Positions 1 to 9,082 are shown, numbered from the stretch's first letter. The stretch: 64,000 nucleotides of DNA from Acidobacteriota bacterium (GCA_021779935.1 JAJXZT010000042.1:53589-117588); one strand, 5' to 3'. The notes: a model not told the origin generated them from the sequence alone. Numbers and translations are program-made.

Positions 1-716
1 CAACGCGCTCCCGGACTGATGAATAGATCGTGGGCGGGTTCGGTTCTCCCGGGCGCAACGACCGAATCACTGCCGGTCCAGAGGGTCTCAACAAGGACGT
101 TGAAACGCGGGGTTGCGAGCCATACGGTAGATTGCCCGAAGTTATATCCCCAACTGCGGGCGCGGTGATTGGCCTGGTTGCGAGCGTTGGGAATCCAGGT
201 GGCGCCTGCATTCCAGTGGGTGACGAAATGCCGGCTAAGCACGACGCTGAGAGGGAGATTTGTCTGCAGGCCACTGCCGCCATAACCGCGGCCGAGGGCC
301 TGATTTCCAGTTGCAAGGAGAAGGCTGATGCGCGGAGAAAAGGCGACGCGCGTTTCCCCGCTGCCGATGAGTTGATAACGGTAGTTGATGGCAGTATCGC
401 CGAAACCTGCGCCAACACTGGCGAATTCGCCAGAGCGCAATCCGGTGAGGGTTAGGCTTAGCTGGTTCTTGAGGCCGCCGACAGGCCATTCTTCGGTGAA
501 GGTGTACACCCACTCACGGGAGGGAGTGAGGCGGGAGAAGTAATTGATGTGCTGAATAACACCGGGTTCCTGATTATAGGCCTCTTCGATGAGGAAGCTA
601 TTGTCCTGAATGGGGCCCAGCGATTGAGGGGTGGGCGCCTTCTGGGCCGGGGCAGGTAAGCCAAGGAAAATCAACGAAATAGCGAGAGCAGGAAGCATGA
701 GACGGGAAGATTTCAC
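1..716 (-). CDS. Outer-membrane beta-barrel protein, 3' end outside window
   Basis: I translated this by hand because it starts with GTG (base 716). The first 24 or so residues form a signal peptide (hydrophobic core ALAISLIFLGL, then PAPAQ). The mature part shows alternating beta-strand character and glycines, as in transporter-like outer-membrane barrels resembling the MetA-pathway/phenol-degradation family; 238 residues are visible and the C terminus is cut off by the window edge. An internal ATG at base 698 is a weaker start because it would shorten the signal peptide. A Fur-box-like site lies just upstream, which suggests a metal-regulated function. The substrate is unknown, and the family assignment is by general appearance only. 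Confidence 0.65.
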   Translation of the reverse strand, partial: MKSSRLMLPALAISLIFLGLPAPAQKAPTPQSLGPIQDNSFLIEEAYNQEPGVIQHINYFSRLTPSREWVYTFTEEWPVGGLKNQLSLTLTGLRSGEFASVGAGFGDTAINYRYQLIGSGETRVAFSPRISLLLATGNQALGRGYGGSGLQTNLPLSVVLSRHFVTHWNAGATWIPNARNQANHRARSWGYNFGQSTVWLATPRFNVLVETLWTGSDSVVAPGRTEPAHDLFISPGAR

Positions 717-735
717 GGCAGCCTCTTATTGAAAT

Positions 736-750
736 TGATTTTCATTTTCA
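736..750 (-). promoter_or_regulatory. Candidate Fur box
   Basis: TGATTTTCATTTTCA matches the 7-1-7 Fur consensus TGATAATNATTATCA with about two mismatches (read on the minus strand as TGAAAATGAAAATCA). It lies about 20 bases upstream of the GTG of the beta-barrel gene, where a repressor would block transcription or initiation. Seen by eye only, without a scored matrix. Confidence 0.45.
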
Positions 751-828
751 TTACAAAGAATATCGAAATCGCAGCAAGACAGTCTGTGACCCTTATCACC
801 TAACGGCAAAAATGACGAAGTTGATTAG

Positions 829-881
829 CCGGTAACGAGTACCGCAGCCGTCAACTTCCCTATTCAGTAACTAGTTACCGG
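829..881. promoter_or_regulatory. Two similar palindromes upstream of the beta-barrel gene
   Basis: CCGGTAACGAGTACCG (829-844) and GTAACTAGTTAC (867-878, a perfect 12-bp palindrome inside CAGTAACTAGTTACCGG) share GTAAC/GTTAC half-sites. They sit between the end of modC and the start of the barrel gene, so they could be operators or a weak terminator. No binding protein is recognised. Confidence 0.3.
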
Positions 882-912
882 GGGGTGGCCAGAAGTCAAC
901 GGGAGGTGCGGC

Positions 913-2052
913 TTATCGGAGGAGGTGGCAGGAATGGGTTTTGACGATCAGCCAGACAAGATTTCCGGGGGCAAGAGCGAGAGAACGGACGGCTCCGGCG
1001 GTGAGGTGGACACGGAAATTGACGGGGCGGCTGCCGGGGAAGAGGCACTCTACATCGACAATGATCAATCCATCTCCAAGGTGGCAGGAGAGGATGGAGC
1101 CCCGGAGTACATTGCGGGCACTGAGGCCACGAGGCTCCACGATGGCCAGCAGGATGTCTCCAGCACGGATGCCGATACGAATGCGCTCGCCGAGAGCGGC
1201 GTGGGTGAGAGGACATTCAAGAGTAAACCCGAAGGAGTCGAGCGCGCAGGTCATGGTGCCGAGTTCGGGATGCTCGGCAACGACGGAGGCCTCGAAGATG
1301 TTCTCGAAACCGGCGAGTTGCGCGACGCCCAGTTGTCGCGGAGCGCCGAGCACCTTGTGCGGGGAACCTTCGCCGGTGACGAGTCCCTCTTCAAGGACGA
1401 CCACGTGGCGGGCAAGCGCGAAGACCTCGGCGCGATCGTGGGTGACGTAGACGATGGGAATGTCGTGTTCGGCATTCCAAAGTTCGAGGTCTTCGATGAT
1501 GTGCGCCTTGGTGCGGGCATCGAGTGCGGAGAGCGGCTCGTCGAGAAGAAGATAGCCGGGCGACGTAGCAAGAGCACGGGCGAGAGCAACTCGCTGGCGC
1601 TCACCGCCGGAGATGCGGGCGGGACGACGATTCGCGAGGTGCGCCACTCGGAAACGCGTGAGCAGATCAAGGGCAAGGGCGCGGCGTTCGGCGGCACTTC
1701 CCTGCCGGATTCCGTAGAGGACGTTGTCGAGGGCGGACATGTGCGGGAAGAGTCCCAACTGCTGGAAGAGGTATCCGGCCCGGCGGTGGCGCGCAGGAAC
1801 ATTGACGTGTTGCGATGCGTCGAAAAGGACGCGGCCGTCCACGGAGATGGAACCGGTCTCGGGTGCGATGAGTCCGGCGAGAGTGTTGAGGAGCGTGGTC
1901 TTGCCGGAACCGGAGGGGCCGAAGAGGACAGTGATACCGGGTGCAAACGAGAGGCTGACGTCGAGAGTGAAGTTCGACAGCGGGACGCGGACGGCGGATT
2001 GGAGGACGGTGGACAATGCGTTAGTTTCAAGTTTCAAGTTGACCGAAAACAT
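913..2052 (-). CDS. modC: Molybdate ABC transporter ATP-binding protein ModC
   Basis: ATPase that powers molybdate import with ModB and ModA. Walker A GPSGSGKTT is at residues 45-53, the signature is ISGGERQRVAL, and Walker B is YLLLDEP followed by the SALD D-loop and the H-loop histidine in VTHD. The C-terminal third is a TOBE-type molybdate-binding region. A longer frame extends upstream to 2169, but that part is repeat-derived intergenic sequence, so I chose the ATG at 2052 (379 residues). It is the last gene of a minus-strand mod cluster and is separated from modAB by a methyltransferase gene and two repeat-rich gaps. Confidence 0.9.
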   Translation of the reverse strand: MFSVNLKLETNALSTVLQSAVRVPLSNFTLDVSLSFAPGITVLFGPSGSGKTTLLNTLAGLIAPETGSISVDGRVLFDASQHVNVPARHRRAGYLFQQLGLFPHMSALDNVLYGIRQGSAAERRALALDLLTRFRVAHLANRRPARISGGERQRVALARALATSPGYLLLDEPLSALDARTKAHIIEDLELWNAEHDIPIVYVTHDRAEVFALARHVVVLEEGLVTGEGSPHKVLGAPRQLGVAQLAGFENIFEASVVAEHPELGTMTCALDSFGFTLECPLTHAALGERIRIGIRAGDILLAIVEPRGLSARNVLRGSILSCHLGDGLIIVDVECLFPGSRPVNFRVHLTAGAVRSLALAPGNLVWLIVKTHSCHLLR

Positions 2053-2505
2053 GCAGCCAGCCGGCAAAAGCAACAACAAAGACAAATACAAAAAGAGAAC
2101 TTGAATGAGTACCCCGTGGATCACACTTCCCCACCCTGTCGCGAACTGCGCGCGACAAGGGTAGGGCACGAAGCAAGCAAAGACAGTTTCGAAGAAAGAT
2201 TACCACGGAAGTCACGAAGGAATGCGGCGGGAGAAGGACACCACAGAGCGATTCATGATGCCATAACAAGCTGCTGAGCTACTAAGCCGCTAAGCGACTG
2301 AGCAAAAGCAAATACATAGATCCTTAGCCAAAAGATGGTTCAGGATGACGACTTCAAAAAACAAAAGCAACAGCAACGACCCCACGTTATCGTCCAACAA
2401 CGGGACGCGAACGTGGGGCACCCGGCATAGATCCTGAGTCGCAAAAGCACGACTCAGGATGACGACATCAAAAATAACAGCCTTCTGTCCCACTGTTCGC
2501 AGGGC
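2053..2505. repeat. Repeat-rich intergenic region with hairpins
   Basis: No gene is supported in these 453 bases. It holds the hairpin CCCTGTCGCG...CGCGACAAGGG (2134-2161), which recurs almost unchanged at 16606-16644. A second stem, CCCCACGTT...AACGTGGGG, is at 2380-2418. There are degenerate tandem words of the type GAGCTACTAAGC (2275-2300), also found near 3270 and 16450, and two copies of CAGGATGACGAC (2341 and 2455). These look like a dispersed intergenic repeat family. Confidence 0.6.
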
Positions 2506-3132
2506 TCAGGATGGGGCACCGGCGGTATGGAGTGCGTCAGAAGTTTCCCTCCGCTTAGCAGCCGATCGCAAGGGATCGACAGTGCATCGGAAAACGTGCG
2601 CGGGCGGGAAATTGCGGATCTCATAGTCGCTGTCGACGGAGGAAAACGTCGTCTGCAAGAGAGGGAAAAGAAGCTTGCGATATTGAAACAAGACAAAACT
2701 GCCGTCCGGACGGAGGACGTCCAACGACGCCTGTAATATCTCGTGTCGAATGGCAGGCGGCATATTGGCGAAAGGCAATCCGGAGACGATACAGTCGGCC
2801 GAGCGAAGGCCTGCACATTCCAGGCCATCCCTCACTTGAGTTGCCGAGGAGAGCACGACGTGGAGCCGCGGATCGCTAAACGAGCGGCGCAGGATTGCGG
2901 TGAATTCAGGATTGCAGTCGATGGCTATGAGGACGGCGTCCGGATGCATGCGCGAAAGGATCTGCTCGGTAAAGCAGCCAAGGCCGGGTCCGAGTTCGAC
3001 GATGACGCGGGCACGATCCCAATCTATATTCCGTAGCACTCTGTCGATAAGAAAACGTGAACTCGGAACCAGAGAACCAGTGGCCGAAGGATTGCGGAGA
3101 AAAGCCTGAATGAACTGGAGACTATTCCTCAT
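2506..3132 (-). CDS. Class I SAM-dependent methyltransferase, PmtA/KsgA-like
   Basis: The N-terminal part reads NPSATGSLVPSSRFLIDRV and is followed by motif I VIVELGPGLGCFTEQIL, the arrangement seen in phospholipid N-methyltransferases (PmtA-like) and related rRNA adenine dimethyltransferases. An acidic residue after strand 2 (AIDCNPEF) would bind the SAM ribose, and SADCIVSGLPFANMP resembles motif IV. The upstream Met at 3204 adds 24 residues with no homology-like character, so the ATG at 3132 (208 residues) is preferred. Lipid methylation is the likeliest role. It lies between modB and modC on the same strand, but intergenic repeats on both sides argue against tight co-regulation. Confidence 0.65.
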   Translation of the reverse strand: MRNSLQFIQAFLRNPSATGSLVPSSRFLIDRVLRNIDWDRARVIVELGPGLGCFTEQILSRMHPDAVLIAIDCNPEFTAILRRSFSDPRLHVVLSSATQVRDGLECAGLRSADCIVSGLPFANMPPAIRHEILQASLDVLRPDGSFVLFQYRKLLFPLLQTTFSSVDSDYEIRNFPPAHVFRCTVDPLRSAAKRRETSDALHTAGAPS

Positions 3133-3370
3133 TACAGTGATGTTCCCGTGTGGACAATGGTACCTCTTTAAAGATGTTGCTCCAAGCTTGCGCGGTACAG
3201 CCAAGCCGATACATTGTACCTCTTATTAATACTTCGAGGTCTGGAATGAAAGATTCAAGCCGGTGCGAGGAAGCTGCTGAGCTACTGAGCTACTGAGCAA
3301 AGGCAACAACAGCAGCAACTATCTCACTCTGGCAAAAGCGGCCTGAAGTATCTGCGTGAAAACTTCAGCC

Positions 3371-3451
3371 GTCCCTCCGGGACTTGGTCCGATGTTCCAC
3401 TTTCTCCCGGCCATGAATGGCCGGGCTATTCTCAAACGCCCCTGACGGGGC
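3371..3451. repeat. Composite REP-like element of three GC hairpins
   Basis: The 400-base gap 3133-3532 holds no convincing gene. Three perfect short hairpins follow one another: GTCCC-TCC-GGGAC (3371-3383), CCCGGCCAT-GA-ATGGCCGGG (3406-3425) and GCCCC-TGAC-GGGGC (3438-3451). The order and spacing look like a dispersed REP/BIME-type element. A GAGCTACTGAGC tandem word lies at about 3273-3297. Confidence 0.6.
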
Positions 3452-3532
3452 TCAATGCAAAACTCTCGGTCCACCGGCAGGCAGCAGAACTTGTTCTCCC
3501 GCACACACTGAAGGGGGCACCCGTGACAAAAA

Positions 3533-4207
3533 TCATTTGAAGGGCCAGACGGCCCAGACTCTTCTATTCAATCCGTAGATCAAACAAAGCATGGCAAAGG
3601 ACAGGAGCACCAAGGTGAGAGCGGCGTGATTGGCTCCGGCGAAGTCGAGCGCCTGGGTTTGATCATAGATGGATATCGATATTGTCCGGGTGGCTCCGGG
3701 GATGTCGCCGCCGATCATGAGGACGACACCGAACTCTCCGAGGGTGTGGGCGAAGCTGAGGGCGAAGCCGGTGACAATGCCGGGAAGCGAGAGCGGAAAT
3801 ACAACCCGCCAGAAGGTTCGCCAGCGCGAAGCTCCAAGAGTGGCCGAGGCGGCCAGCAGAGCCGGATCGACGGATGCGAATGAAGCGGCGAAGGGCTGCA
3901 CGGCAAACGGAAGGCTATAGATGACGGAGCCGATGACCAGAGCCTCAAAGGTGAAGGCCAGAGGGTGTCCGGTCCAGCGCGTCCAGGCGGCGCCGACGGG
4001 GCTGCGAGAGCCCATGGCGACAAGCAGGTAGAAGCCGAGAACAGTAGGCGGAAGGACGATGGGCAGTCCAACGATGGCTTCCACGAGGAAAGACAGGCGG
4101 TTGCGCGAGAAGGCGATCCACCAGGCAATGGGCAGACCGATGACGAGCAACGCGGCGGAGACGATGGCGGCAAGGCGGAATGTGAGCCAGAGCGCAGTCC
4201 AGTCCAA
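3533..4207 (-). CDS. modB: Molybdate ABC transporter permease ModB
   Basis: Inner-membrane permease of 224 residues with about five hydrophobic segments, the usual size and topology for ModB. The EAA-type loop that contacts ModC is visible as AASATLGASRWRTFWRVVFPLSLPGIVTG, and HTLGEFGVVLMIGG is a typical ModB/CysT ending motif. The start codon lies 3 bases after the modA stop, so the two genes are translationally linked. Confidence 0.92.
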   Translation of the reverse strand: MDWTALWLTFRLAAIVSAALLVIGLPIAWWIAFSRNRLSFLVEAIVGLPIVLPPTVLGFYLLVAMGSRSPVGAAWTRWTGHPLAFTFEALVIGSVIYSLPFAVQPFAASFASVDPALLAASATLGASRWRTFWRVVFPLSLPGIVTGFALSFAHTLGEFGVVLMIGGDIPGATRTISISIYDQTQALDFAGANHAALTLVLLSFAMLCLIYGLNRRVWAVWPFK

Positions 4208-4210
4208 GGG

Positions 4211-5035
4211 TCAGTTGTCCTCCGCGGCAGGCAACTTAAATCCGTAGCGCTGAAAGATAGTACGCGCGGATGGGGTTGAAAGATAGTGAAGGAAGGCGCG
4301 GGCGGCGGGGCTGGACTGGCCATGGATAAGCAGGACGGCTGCCTGATTGATAGGCGGATATGAATCCATGGGAATCTCCCAGAGTTTTCCCGCAACGGGC
4401 CTGCCGCTGCGAACGAGGGAAAGGGCGACGATGCCGGCCTGGGCGTTGCCGTATTCGACGAACTGGGCTGTCTGTGCGATGTTCTCTCCCATCACGAGTT
4501 TAGGCGAAATTTTCGCATACAGTCCGACCTTCTTCAGCGAGGCTTCAGCCGCTCTTCCATAAGGTGCATGGTGGGGGTTTGCGATTGCGACCTTCCGCAC
4601 GGACGGCGAGAGTAAGACACCGTATCCGTCCTTCGAGGGATCGGCGGAAACGCCCGGAGCGATCCAGAGCACGAGGGCGCCACGGGCATATCGCACGAGC
4701 GATCCGGGAACGGCGGCATGAGCCTGGATGAGCTTCTCGGGATAAGCGACATCGGCCGAGAGGAAAACATCGAAGGGCGCGCCGTTGGTGATCTGGGCGA
4801 AGAAGTTGCCCGAGGAGCCATAAGTAACGCGCAGGGTGTAGCGAGTTTGCTGCTGGAAATCGCGCGAGAGATCGGCGAAGGCGAACTTGAGATCGGCAGC
4901 GGCGGCAACGGTGACAGGCTGCGAAGTCTGCTGGGCGGCTGAGGTTACCGGAAACAGGAAGAGAGCAATTAAGAGCAGCCGCGGGATTTGTGCCAGTGAG
5001 AAACTGGCAACGGGCGGACGGGACAGGATCGGCAT
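4211..5035 (-). CDS. modA: Molybdate-binding periplasmic protein ModA
   Basis: 274 residues. A signal peptide occupies roughly residues 1-34 (PRLLLIALFLFPVTSAAQQ). The mature protein starts with VTVAAAADLKFAFADL and continues with YGSSGNFFAQI and PFDVFLSADVAYPEKL, the oxyanion-binding segments of ModA. It delivers molybdate to ModBC. First gene of the cluster; the divergent efflux operon starts on the other strand about 120 bases away, so the two share an upstream region. Confidence 0.92.
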   Translation of the reverse strand: MPILSRPPVASFSLAQIPRLLLIALFLFPVTSAAQQTSQPVTVAAAADLKFAFADLSRDFQQQTRYTLRVTYGSSGNFFAQITNGAPFDVFLSADVAYPEKLIQAHAAVPGSLVRYARGALVLWIAPGVSADPSKDGYGVLLSPSVRKVAIANPHHAPYGRAAEASLKKVGLYAKISPKLVMGENIAQTAQFVEYGNAQAGIVALSLVRSGRPVAGKLWEIPMDSYPPINQAAVLLIHGQSSPAARAFLHYLSTPSARTIFQRYGFKLPAAEDN

Positions 5036-5158
5036 AAGCGTGCAGAAACCTCGGGCCTGGATTGGGTTCGATTGTATGCCGAACGCAGGGGAAGCACGCG
5101 AGAAATTCGGCGGAAATGCCGAGGAAAGATTCGTTACTACTGGCAGAGGGACAGAAGC

Positions 5159-6673
5159 TTGAACTTCCTAAAGAATAAATGGTTTCTATTGGCTGCAGCA
5201 CTGGTGATCGTGGCGCTGGCGGCGTCGTTTACGCTGCGCGGCGAAACCAAGGTGCAGTATTACACGGCGAACGTAAGCAATGGCGACGTCAGCGACGTGG
5301 TGCAGGCGACGGGCACGATCAACGCAGTGACCACGGTGCAGGTCGGCTCGCAGGTTTCCGGGACGATCATGCAGTTGATGGCCGACTTCAACTCAAAAGT
5401 GAAAAAGGGCGAACTGGTGGCACGCATCGAGCCCTCGCTGTTCCAGGGAGCGGTGTTGCAGGCGAAGGCGAACCTGGAGAACGCGAAAGCGAACATGGCG
5501 TCGGCAAAGGCCAACCTGGAGAAGGCAAAGGCCGCCGAAGTGCAGTCGAAGCAGGACTACGACCGCACGGTGAGCCTGACAAAAGCCGGCGTGATGAGCC
5601 AGCAACAACTGGATGCGGCCAAGGCGACCATTGATTCGGCGGTGGCACAGGTGAACGCGATGGCGGCAACAGTAACGCAGGCACAGGCCCAGATCTCACA
5701 GAGCCAAGCGGCGCTGGATGTGGCGAACACCAATCTGGAGCACACCTATATCTATGCGCCGATCGACGGGACGGTGATCGCCAGAAGCGTGGACGTGGGC
5801 CAGACGGTGGCTGCTTCGCTGCAAGCGCCGACGCTGTTCACGATTGCGCAGGACCTGACAAAGATGCAGGTGTATACGAACACGGATGAATCGGACGTGG
5901 GCATGATCCGTCCGGGACAGAAGGTTGAGTTCACGGTGGACGCGTTCCCGAAAGACAAGTTCTACGGCGAAGTGGTGCAGATACGGTTGAACGCGACGGT
6001 GATCCAGAACGTGGTGACGTATAACACGGTGATCGAGTTCGACAACGTGGGAATGAAGCTGTTTCCAGGGATGACGGCGTATGTGAATATCCCGGTGGCC
6101 GAGGCGCATAACGTGATGAAAGTTCCGGACGGGGCACTGCGGTTCAAGCCTGACCTGACGGCGCAGCAGTTGACGGCAACGCTGGCGAAGTACGGGATTT
6201 CCCAGGGACAGGGCCGTGGAGCGGGCGCAGGCACAGGCCAGGGCGCGGGCGAAGGAGTTACCGCGGCTGCGACTGGCGGAGCGGCGGCTGAAGGCAACCA
6301 GAACGCAGCGATGCGTAATGGCGGACAGCGTGGACAAGGCGCAGCGAACGGCGGAGGCGGAGCGCAGATTGGCGCACGGCGCAAAACCGGCGACCAATCG
6401 GTAATCGAGCCGGCGATAGCGGATCCGAAGAGCCTGCCGCCACCGCATGTAGACCAGAAGCAGCAGATTGCGACGGTGTGGAAGCTGATGCCGGACAACA
6501 AGACGCTGGAGCCGGTGCAGGTGAAGCTGGGCATCACGGACCACACGATGACACAGGTGATCGACGTGCTGAAAGGCACGCTGAATAACGGGGACAAACT
6601 GGTAATCGGCGAAAGCAAGGGTAGTACGCTTGCTGCCCGGCCAGGTGGTCCGATGGGCAGCGTAAGGCACTAG
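5159..6673 (+). CDS. MacA-type periplasmic adaptor (HlyD family)
   Basis: Membrane-fusion protein of a tripartite ABC efflux pump. I chose the TTG at 5159 because GAGGGA lies about 10 bases upstream and the product begins with an anchor helix (FLLAAALVIVALAASF); the ATG at 5072 would add 29 basic residues. The N-terminal lipoyl half is VVQATGTINAVTTVQVGSQVSGTI. A long helical hairpin rich in AKANLE/AQAQIS (about residues 100-190) and a second lipoyl/barrel part follow. Near residue 350 a Gly/Ala/Gln-rich low-complexity insert of about 65 residues interrupts the membrane-proximal domain, which is unusual for MacA. First gene of a three-gene operon. Confidence 0.85.
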   Translation: MNFLKNKWFLLAAALVIVALAASFTLRGETKVQYYTANVSNGDVSDVVQATGTINAVTTVQVGSQVSGTIMQLMADFNSKVKKGELVARIEPSLFQGAVLQAKANLENAKANMASAKANLEKAKAAEVQSKQDYDRTVSLTKAGVMSQQQLDAAKATIDSAVAQVNAMAATVTQAQAQISQSQAALDVANTNLEHTYIYAPIDGTVIARSVDVGQTVAASLQAPTLFTIAQDLTKMQVYTNTDESDVGMIRPGQKVEFTVDAFPKDKFYGEVVQIRLNATVIQNVVTYNTVIEFDNVGMKLFPGMTAYVNIPVAEAHNVMKVPDGALRFKPDLTAQQLTATLAKYGISQGQGRGAGAGTGQGAGEGVTAAATGGAAAEGNQNAAMRNGGQRGQGAANGGGGAQIGARRKTGDQSVIEPAIADPKSLPPPHVDQKQQIATVWKLMPDNKTLEPVQVKLGITDHTMTQVIDVLKGTLNNGDKLVIGESKGSTLAARPGGPMGSVRH

Positions 6674-6797
6674 CCGACGGGAACAAGGAAGCCGGCCTTA
6701 AGAGGCGGTCCCGGAGGGATTCTCCGCAGAGGAGATAAGAACCGGGGCCGCTTCCCTCCCGCAGGAACAACCGAGAAAAGACAAAGGCAGCGGCCAG

Positions 6798-7592
6798 ATG
6801 GAAATCATGACCAAAGAACAAACGGTGACACCCTCGGTAGAGAAATCGGAGTACGTGATCCGAGTGGAGGACGTGCACAAGTACTACCAGCTGGGCGAAA
6901 CGCAGGTACACGCGTTGCGCGGCGTGTCCGTGGGAATAAAGCGCGGAGAGTTCGTGGCGATCATGGGCGCGAGCGGCAGCGGAAAATCGACATTCATGAA
7001 TATGTTGGGCTGCCTGGACAAGCCATCGAGCGGACACTATTTCCTGGAAGGAACGGACGTCTCAAAACTGACGAAGCAGGACCTGGCACGGATCAGGAAT
7101 CACCAGATCGGATTCGTCTTCCAGGGATTCAACCTGCTGGCGCGGACAACGGCACTGGAAAACACGGAGCTGCCGACACTGTATGCGCGCATCAGCAAGG
7201 AAGAACGGCATCAGCGCGCGTCGGAGGCGTTGACACTGGTGGGACTGGGCGATCGCATCCACCACTACCCTTCACAACTCTCAGGCGGACAACAACAGAG
7301 AGTGGCGATTGCACGGGCGCTGGTGAACCGGCCGTCGATACTGCTGGCGGACGAACCGACGGGAAACCTGGACAGCCGAACGTCAGTGGAAATCATGGAC
7401 ATCTTCCAGACACTGAACAATGAAAAAGGATTGACGATCGTGCTGGTAACGCACGAACCGGACATCGCACGCTTTGCGAAGCGGAATATCGTGTTCCGCG
7501 ACGGGAAGATCCGGAAGGACGAAACGGTGGACGCGCGTCCAGTGGCGCATGAAGTTCTGAGGACGATGCCGGCAGTGGACGTGGACGACTAG
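6798..7592 (+). CDS. MacB-type ABC transporter ATP-binding protein (LolD-like)
   Basis: 264 residues. Walker A is GASGSGKST, the Q-loop is VFQGFNLL, the signature is LSGGQQQRVAIARAL, and Walker B is ILLADEPTGNLDSRTS, the last being typical of the MacB/LolD/FtsE group. An N-terminal extension of about 20 residues precedes the core. The ATPase is separate from the permease, whereas E. coli MacB is a fusion. It lies between the adaptor and the permease genes, which supports one pump. Confidence 0.9.
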   Translation: MEIMTKEQTVTPSVEKSEYVIRVEDVHKYYQLGETQVHALRGVSVGIKRGEFVAIMGASGSGKSTFMNMLGCLDKPSSGHYFLEGTDVSKLTKQDLARIRNHQIGFVFQGFNLLARTTALENTELPTLYARISKEERHQRASEALTLVGLGDRIHHYPSQLSGGQQQRVAIARALVNRPSILLADEPTGNLDSRTSVEIMDIFQTLNNEKGLTIVLVTHEPDIARFAKRNIVFRDGKIRKDETVDARPVAHEVLRTMPAVDVDD

Positions 7593-7639
7593 GGGAAAAG
7601 CGCGGAAGCGGCGGGAATGACCGAGGAAGCGAGCAAGAC

Positions 7640-8863
7640 ATGGATCTAGTATCAATACTTCGAATCGCGATGCGGGCGCTGGCGCGGAACAAGATGCGCT
7701 CAAGCCTGACGATGCTGGGCATCATCATCGGCGTGGGCGCGGTGATCGCGACAGTGGGCCTGGGGCAGGGAGCACGGCAGGCAGTGCAGAACCAGATTGC
7801 CGCGATGGGATCGAACATACTGTTTGTCGGTTCAGGATCGGTGAACCGCGGCGGACAGCGGACGGGATTCGGCGGGACAAAAACGCTGGTGATGGGCGAC
7901 CTGGACGCGATCCTGAAAGAGATTCCGCTGGTGAAGGAAGGCGCACCGATGACCAGTTCGAGCGCACAACTGGTGTACGAAAACCAGAACTGGTCGACGC
8001 GCGTGAACGGCACGACGCCGGCATACTTCGACGTGCGGGTGTGGCCCGTGCAGCGAGGGACGGTGTTTTCGCAGGACGACGTGGAACAGTCGGCGAACGT
8101 AATCGTGCTGGGAACGACGGTGGCGACGAACCTGTTCGGCACAACGGACCCGATCGGAAAAACGATCCGGGTAAGCAACCTGCCATTTCGCGTAGTGGGC
8201 GTGCTGGTGTCGAAGGGATACTCATCGGGCGGGATGGGCGGCGACCAGGACGACACGGCGTTCGTCCCGGTGACGACGCTACAGAAGAAAATGGCGGGGC
8301 AGACGTGGCTGAACGGCATTATTCTTTCAGCGGTATCGAAAGACGCGAGCTTCGCGGCGCAACCACAGATCACGGCACTGCTGCGGGACCGTCACAGAAT
8401 TCGGCCGGGCATGGATGACGACTTCTTCGTGCGCAACATGGCGGACTTCGCGGAATTGCAGGACCAGTCAAGCAAAACGCTGACGTACCTGCTGGCCTCG
8501 GTGGCGAGCGTGTCGCTGCTGGTAGGCGGTATAGGAATCATGAACATCATGCTGGTGTCGGTGACGGAACGGACGCGGGAAATCGGCATACGCATGGCAA
8601 TCGGCGCGACGGAAGACGACGTGCAGACACAGTTCCTGATTGAAGCGGTGGTGCTGAGCCTGACGGGAGGATTCATAGGCATTGCGCTCGGGGTGGGGAT
8701 CTCATTCCTGGTTACAAACCTGCTGGGGTGGGCAGTGCTGGTGTCGCCGTGGGCGATCGGGACGGCGGTGCTATTCTCGATGGCGGTGGGAGTGTTCTTC
8801 GGATTCTACCCGGCGCGGAAAGCAGCGCGGTTGGATCCGATTGAGGCGTTGCGTTACGAATAA
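7640..8863 (+). CDS. MacB-type ABC transporter permease (FtsX family)
   Basis: 407 residues. One N-terminal TM segment (LTMLGIIIGVGAVIATVGLG) is followed by a periplasmic MacB_PCD-like domain (about residues 45-270) and three C-terminal TM segments (LLASVASVSLLVGGIGIMNIMLV and two more). It ends with the coupling motif FGFYPARKAARLDPIEALRYE. With the two upstream genes it makes an efflux or extrusion pump; the substrate (macrolide, lipid or peptide) cannot be read from the sequence. The spacing after the ATPase gene is 47 bases. Confidence 0.9.
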   Translation: MDLVSILRIAMRALARNKMRSSLTMLGIIIGVGAVIATVGLGQGARQAVQNQIAAMGSNILFVGSGSVNRGGQRTGFGGTKTLVMGDLDAILKEIPLVKEGAPMTSSSAQLVYENQNWSTRVNGTTPAYFDVRVWPVQRGTVFSQDDVEQSANVIVLGTTVATNLFGTTDPIGKTIRVSNLPFRVVGVLVSKGYSSGGMGGDQDDTAFVPVTTLQKKMAGQTWLNGIILSAVSKDASFAAQPQITALLRDRHRIRPGMDDDFFVRNMADFAELQDQSSKTLTYLLASVASVSLLVGGIGIMNIMLVSVTERTREIGIRMAIGATEDDVQTQFLIEAVVLSLTGGFIGIALGVGISFLVTNLLGWAVLVSPWAIGTAVLFSMAVGVFFGFYPARKAARLDPIEALRYE

Positions 8864-8896
8864 CCGGTAAATCGGAAGAATTTACGCATCACGAAA

Positions 8897-8935
8897 GGGC
8901 CTGAACCGTTGAATCGGTCTGGGCCCGATCTTTTT
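8897..8935 (+). terminator. Probable terminator of the efflux operon
   Basis: GGGCC...ACCG-loop-CGGT...GGCCC forms an interrupted hairpin (8897-8925) followed by GATCTTTTT. It starts about 33 bases after the permease stop codon. Confidence 0.6.
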
Positions 8936-9082
8936 GACGTAAATTTCTCGGTACTTATGCCGACTCCGCAGTAGAATCTTATCCGCTTTCCAATTGACAC
9001 CAACGTGCCGGTAAAACCATACTTCTCTCGCGCCGAGTCCCCCCTCGAAAAAGCGCAGAATTGCACCCAAAGGACCTACCAG

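Noticed and set aside
2027..2269. 80-residue minus-strand frame upstream of modC
   Set aside because: Covers repeat-rich intergenic DNA and the modC start, no domain.
925..2277. Plus-strand 450-residue open frame over modC
   Set aside because: Shadow of modC, whose motifs are unambiguous on the minus strand.
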